Source of the DNA: Mesorhizobium liriopis
Lineage (GTDB): Bacteria; Pseudomonadota; Alphaproteobacteria; Rhizobiales; Rhizobiaceae
NCBI RefSeq assembly: GCF_024053505.1
Contig: NZ_JAMXQS010000002.1
Span: forward strand, 372,001 to 436,000
Direction of reading: 5' to 3'
DNA: 64,000 nucleotides
The translations under genes and the position numbers were made by a program. The notes beneath the pieces are model-generated. The model did no database searches. It was not told the DNA's origin and saw nothing but the letters and a program-made list of their open reading frames with translations. Shown here in pieces: positions 60,606-64,000 of the stretch. Within the stretch, counting starts at the first letter, position 1, and each line of letters starts with the position of its first letter.

Positions 60606-60637
60606 AAAGCCGGGTGTTCGCATCCGGCTTTTCTTTT
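60606..60637 (+). terminator. Intrinsic terminator after exoV
   Basis: An 8-bp stem AAAGCCGG/CCGGCTTT (60606-60613 and 60624-60631) with ten-base loop is followed by TTCTTTT. It lies between convergent exoV and exoQ and fits plus-strand termination best. Confidence 0.75.
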
Positions 60638-60638
60638 G

Positions 60639-61916
60639 TCACTCGTGCGGCAATGCCCCGTCCTTGGCCCGCCACACCTCGTTCATCTGCGTCGCATGCA
60701 CGAAGGCGATGACGACGATCACGGTCGAGATGTTGAACTGGAAGAAGACCGGTACTTCGGCGAACGAGGTGCAGAGGAGTGCGGTGAGGAAGGACAGGAG
60801 ATAGGCGTTCTCGGGTGCCGAGCTTCGCACGATCCAGCGCAAGAGCGCGAACAGCGCGCCGAAGATGATGGCAAGCTCGATGGCCATCCCGATCAGGCCG
60901 ATCTCCACCGTGTTGGAGATATACATGTTGTGGAAGTGGAAGCCCGCGCGCGCCTTGATGCCGAACATCGCCCAGAGCATTTCCGCCGGGCCCGAGCCCT
61001 GCACCCAGAAGGCCTGATAGCCGATGCCGAGCAGCGGGTGCTGGCGGATCGAATCGAGGCCCACGGCCCAAAGATCGGTGCGGCCGGTGATGGTGGGGTC
61101 CTTGCCCGACGCCCGCAGCAGGTCGGCGAGCAGCATTTCGCCGTAGAAGTAAACGAAGCCTGCGAGCAGCAGCGCCAGCATGAAGGCGGCTGCAAGCAGC
61201 GTCATCTTCTGTTTCGGTCCCACGCGCCGTGTCGCGAGCACCAGAAACGAGATGCCGAGCGCGACGACGGTTGCGATCAGGTGACCCGTCGATTGCGCGA
61301 GAAGCAGGAAGGGGAAGGCTGCACCGAGGCCCCCGAGTGCCGCAAGGCGCAAAAGCTTCGGCGCAGAGCGGTCGAACAGGACGGCGAGCGAGGTGAGCGC
61401 GAGCCCCGAGGCCACGGCGGCAAAAGCATTCTTGGAGCCGAAAATGCCGACCCAGGCGCCGATATCGTCGCGCACCCGCCCGAACAGCGCACTCGCCACG
61501 ATGCCGAACGCATAGATGCCGAACAGGTAGCGCAGCAGCAGCTTCGGCGAAACGCGCACTGCCATGACGACGGCCACCAGAACCGTGATGCCAAGCTGGA
61601 TCGCATAGCGTAGCGTCACACCCGGATACTGCGACCAGAGCGTGGACAAGAGGCAGAAGAGGGGAAGCAGGAAGAGCGGCCAGTAGCGTGCCGCCGCCTG
61701 CGCGCTGTGCTCGAGCCTGGTTGCGATCATCAGCCCGCCTGCGGCCAGAAAGAGCAGCACGGCGAGCGGCCCGAGCAGCGGCGTCATGATCAGCGCGAAC
61801 AGCACCACGAGCCCCGCAAGCGGGCCCACGGGCAGCGCGACCAGCGGCCGGTCGGCGACGATTCCGGACGGCGTGAAAGGCGCGGATCGGCTCAATGCGC
61901 CGGCCTCTTTCGCCAC
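60639..61916 (-). CDS. exoQ: Exopolysaccharide polymerase ExoQ (O-antigen ligase/Wzy family)
   Basis: 425 residues from a GTG at 61916 (AAAGAGA upstream); an in-frame TTG at 62021 is the only longer start, so the N-terminus is uncertain. About 11 transmembrane helices are present. The signature loop DSIRQHPLLGIGYQAFWVQG and an HNMYI segment in the following region fit the Wzy_C family. ExoQ polymerises succinoglycan units into high-molecular-weight polymer in the periplasm. It is convergent with exoV and divergent from exoL. A second Wzy-like protein is at 13203-14636. Confidence 0.88.
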   Translation of the reverse strand: MAKEAGALSRSAPFTPSGIVADRPLVALPVGPLAGLVVLFALIMTPLLGPLAVLLFLAAGGLMIATRLEHSAQAAARYWPLFLLPLFCLLSTLWSQYPGVTLRYAIQLGITVLVAVVMAVRVSPKLLLRYLFGIYAFGIVASALFGRVRDDIGAWVGIFGSKNAFAAVASGLALTSLAVLFDRSAPKLLRLAALGGLGAAFPFLLLAQSTGHLIATVVALGISFLVLATRRVGPKQKMTLLAAAFMLALLLAGFVYFYGEMLLADLLRASGKDPTITGRTDLWAVGLDSIRQHPLLGIGYQAFWVQGSGPAEMLWAMFGIKARAGFHFHNMYISNTVEIGLIGMAIELAIIFGALFALLRWIVRSSAPENAYLLSFLTALLCTSFAEVPVFFQFNISTVIVVIAFVHATQMNEVWRAKDGALPHE

Positions 61917-62169
61917 GGTTTGGTCTCTTTTTCCATGCTTTCTGCTCGCATCTGCGAAGGAAAATCGCCTGTCTTGAACACCTGAAACATGGCGAAAGCC
62001 GGGACGGTGGGCAAGCAACAAGGCAGGATTTGCGCGGGTTCCGGCTCATGGCTTGTCACAGATACCGCTTCAACCGAACCAAATCCGCGCAAAGCACAAC
62101 CTTTGTCATGTTGCGATGCAGCAAGAGGCTGGCTACCCTTCGATTCGAACACAAGGCGGATCACCAACG

Positions 62170-63327
62170 ATGCTGCATGTGCTGTATCTCGTGCACGATT
62201 TGAACGACCCGGCCGTCCGCCGCCGCGTGGCGATGCTGAAGGCGGGCGGCGCGCGCGTGACGCTGGCCGGCTTCCACCGCGGTGCCTTCGTGCCCGAAAG
62301 CGTGGAATCGGTGCCGACCGTCTCGCTGGGCGCGACTGCTGACGGCCGCTTCGCCCAGCGCATCGGCGCGGTTCTGAAATCGGGCATGTCGCTCGCGAAG
62401 CATCTGGCAGGCGTCGAGAAGCCCGACGTGATCCTCGCGCGCAATCTCGAAATGCTGGCGCTCGGCAACCGGGCGCGGCGCCTGTTCGGCGCTGATGTGC
62501 CGGTGGTCTATGAGTGCCTCGATATCCACCGCCTGATGCTGCGTTCCGACCATGTCGGCCAGGCGCTTCGCTGGACCGAGCGGCGGCTCGCGCGCGATGC
62601 ACATCTCCTGATCACCTCGTCGCCCGCCTTCCTGCGCGAATATTTCGAGCCGTTTAAGCAGACGAATGGGCCGGTGATGCTGGTCGAGAACAAGTTTCTG
62701 GAGCTTGAGCCCGCCCCGCCGATCGCGGCGGTGCCTGCCTCGCTGCCTTGGATGATCGGCTGGTTCGGCGCGCTGCGCTGCGCGCGTTCGCTCGAGCTTC
62801 TGTCGCGCTTCACCCGTGCGCAAAACGGCGCGTTCACCGTCACCTTGCGCGGCAAGCCCGCCTTGCGCGAACTGCCGGACTTTCAGGCCCGCGTCGAAGG
62901 CGAGCCCTATCTTCAGTTCAAGGGGCCTTACCGAAACCCGGAGGAGATGAGCGACATCTACGGCGCGGTGCATTTCTCGTGGGCCATCGACTTCTTCGAG
63001 GAAGGCGGCAATTCGCGCTGGTTGCTTCCCAACCGCCTTTACGAGGGCTGCCGCTTCGGTGCGGTGCCGATCGCAATGGCCGGCACCGAGATTTCGCGCG
63101 TGCTCGAAACCCGTGGCATCGGCCTGATCCTGCCCGAAGCGACGCCCAAAGCCCTTGACGCGCTTCTGGGCGGAATGACCGCTGAACGCCATGCCGCCCT
63201 GCGCGGCCGCATCGAAGCGACCGACCCAAGCATCTGGGCCTGCACCCGAGCCGAATGCGAGGACCTCGTCTCGCGCATCACGGGCCGTGCCTCCACTTCA
63301 CCTGTTACCCTGCAAGCGGCCGCCTGA
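62170..63327 (+). CDS. exoL: Succinoglycan glycosyltransferase ExoL-like
   Basis: 385 residues from ATG 62170; the open frame to 62053 has no better start. It is a GT-B-type protein with VLYLVHDLNDPAVRRRVAML at the N-terminus, VVYECLDIHRLMLRSDHVG, and PWMIGWFGALRCARSLELL before the second domain. The C-terminal domain has DFFEEGGNSRWLLPNRLYEG, the nucleotide-sugar region, and FGAVPIAMAGTEISRVL. ExoL adds a beta-1,4-linked glucose early in succinoglycan unit synthesis. It precedes exoA by 23 bases, as in Sinorhizobium where exoA and exoL are adjacent. Linkage is inferred from that relationship. Confidence 0.85.
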   Translation: MLHVLYLVHDLNDPAVRRRVAMLKAGGARVTLAGFHRGAFVPESVESVPTVSLGATADGRFAQRIGAVLKSGMSLAKHLAGVEKPDVILARNLEMLALGNRARRLFGADVPVVYECLDIHRLMLRSDHVGQALRWTERRLARDAHLLITSSPAFLREYFEPFKQTNGPVMLVENKFLELEPAPPIAAVPASLPWMIGWFGALRCARSLELLSRFTRAQNGAFTVTLRGKPALRELPDFQARVEGEPYLQFKGPYRNPEEMSDIYGAVHFSWAIDFFEEGGNSRWLLPNRLYEGCRFGAVPIAMAGTEISRVLETRGIGLILPEATPKALDALLGGMTAERHAALRGRIEATDPSIWACTRAECEDLVSRITGRASTSPVTLQAAA

Positions 63328-63350
63328 GCGGCCACCGACCGGAGTTATCC

Positions 63351-64000
63351 ATGGACCAGCCCGAGCCTTTCGAGAGCTCTGCTTCTCCTGTTGCATCCTG
63401 CTTGATCGTCATTCCCTGCCTCAACGAGGCCGCGCATATCGGTGGGCTGCTCAAGCAGTTCCGTAGCTCCGCCGAGCGGCTGAACGGCTTGATCGTGGTC
63501 GCCGATGGCGGCTCCAGGGACGGCACGGTGGAGATCGTGGTGGAAGCCGCGCGCAAGGATCCGCTGATCAAGCTCGTCCACAATTCCAAGCGCATCCAGA
63601 GTGCCGCCATCAATTTGGCCGTCGAACGCTTCGGCGGCGACCTCGCTTATCTCATCCGCATCGATGCCCATGGCGGCTATCCGGACGATTATTGCGACAG
63701 GCTCGTCGCGGAAGCCGAAAAGACGGACGCGGACTCGGTGGTCGTGTCCATGCGCACGCTGGGCGAGGGCGCGCTGCAATTCGCGACGGCGGCTGCCCAG
63801 AATTCCAAGCTCGGCACCGGCGGGTCGCGCCATCGCCACACCTCTGGCGGCGAGTGGGTCGATCACGGCCACCATGCTCTGATGCGCATTGCCGCCTTCC
63901 GCGCGGTCGGCGGCTATGACGAGAGCTTCTCCCACAATGAGGATGCCGAGCTCGACTGGCGGTTGGGGCTTGCCGGCAAGCGCATCTGGCTGACGGGCGC
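63351..64000 (+). CDS. exoA: Beta-glucosyltransferase ExoA, 3' end beyond window
   Basis: At least 216 residues; the frame is still open at the window edge. The GT2 domain shows SCLIVIPCLNEAAHIGGLL, NGLIVVADGGSRDGT, NSKRIQSAAINLAVERFGGD and YLIRIDAHGGYPDDY, where DAH is the metal-binding site. It continues with GGSRHRHTSGGEWVDHGHHA and GYDESFSHNEDAELDWRL with the ED catalytic pair. ExoA adds the first beta-1,3-glucose to the lipid-linked galactose in succinoglycan synthesis. GGAG lies seven bases before the ATG. Identification is strong from sequence and position. Confidence 0.92.
   Translation, partial: MDQPEPFESSASPVASCLIVIPCLNEAAHIGGLLKQFRSSAERLNGLIVVADGGSRDGTVEIVVEAARKDPLIKLVHNSKRIQSAAINLAVERFGGDLAYLIRIDAHGGYPDDYCDRLVAEAEKTDADSVVVSMRTLGEGALQFATAAAQNSKLGTGGSRHRHTSGGEWVDHGHHALMRIAAFRAVGGYDESFSHNEDAELDWRLGLAGKRIWLTG

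Noticed and set aside
1-64000. CRISPR arrays, tRNA/rRNA genes, transposases and phage integrases
   Set aside because: Looked for on both strands; the only tandem repeats are inside the surface protein gene and the RTX gene, and no RNA gene or mobility gene was recognised.

Overview
The window is GC-rich, densely coded chromosomal DNA. It most resembles an alphaproteobacterium of the order Hyphomicrobiales (rhizobia and relatives). The main reason is its right-hand end, which carries a succinoglycan-type exo gene set: exoY, exoF, an exoX-like repressor, exoK, exoT, exoV, exoQ, exoL and exoA. PrsD/PrsE-like type I secretion genes and strongly GC-biased codon use fit the same group. The genus cannot be read from the sequence alone. 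No rRNA, tRNA, CRISPR, transposase or phage gene was seen.

Layout. (1) 1-13.2 kb: a surface polysaccharide locus. It starts with the 3' part of an ExoF-like export protein, dTDP-rhamnose reductase and a Wzx flippase. A six-gene minus-strand operon follows in which every junction overlaps (two DegT aminotransferases, two left-handed beta-helix acyltransferases, a Gfo/Idh/MocA oxidoreductase and an epimerase), which suggests synthesis of amino- or N-acyl-amino sugars such as a diacetamido uronic acid. Then come two glycosyltransferases and an FkbM methyltransferase. (2) 13.2-19.7 kb: a Wzy/O-antigen-ligase-like membrane protein and a type I secretion unit (ABC ATPase plus HlyD) next to its probable cargo, a beta-helix protein with RTX repeats. 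(3) 20.3-33.0 kb: a second polysaccharide block with a rhamnosyltransferase-like protein, an unrecognised 427-residue protein coupled to WecG, then WecC, WecB, a split Wzz/tyrosine-kinase pair, a GMC oxidoreductase, a glycosyltransferase and an ExoY-like initiating transferase. WecB, WecC and WecG together point to N-acetylmannosaminuronic acid in the product. (4) 33.1-46.5 kb: a LuxR-type regulator with a degenerate receiver, divergent from a 1,874-residue modular surface protein; then a CobW-type GTPase, a small protein, a second type I secretion pair and a Crp/Fnr regulator.

(5) 46.6-51.1 kb: a dihydropyrimidinase, a long inverted repeat, a Tim44-like protein, and a compact minus-strand trio. 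The trio consists of a tiny secreted protein with a Gly/Pro-rich body and an exosortase-type C-terminal tail, an exosortase with visible Cys/Arg/His residues, and a small secreted protein. It looks like a one-enzyme, one-substrate sorting cassette and is the most interesting item here. (6) 51.4-64.0 kb: the succinoglycan-like cluster, ending inside exoA at the window edge.

The genes fit together as at least two Wzx/Wzy-type polysaccharide assembly systems: sugar-nucleotide synthesis, initiating transferases, glycosyltransferases, flippases, polymerases, Wzz/kinase and ExoF exporters. Interleaved with them are two type I secretion systems with protein cargo and a protein-sorting cassette, so the region is a cell-envelope and extracellular-matrix island. 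Most functions are assigned from protein family resemblance by eye; no database search was possible.
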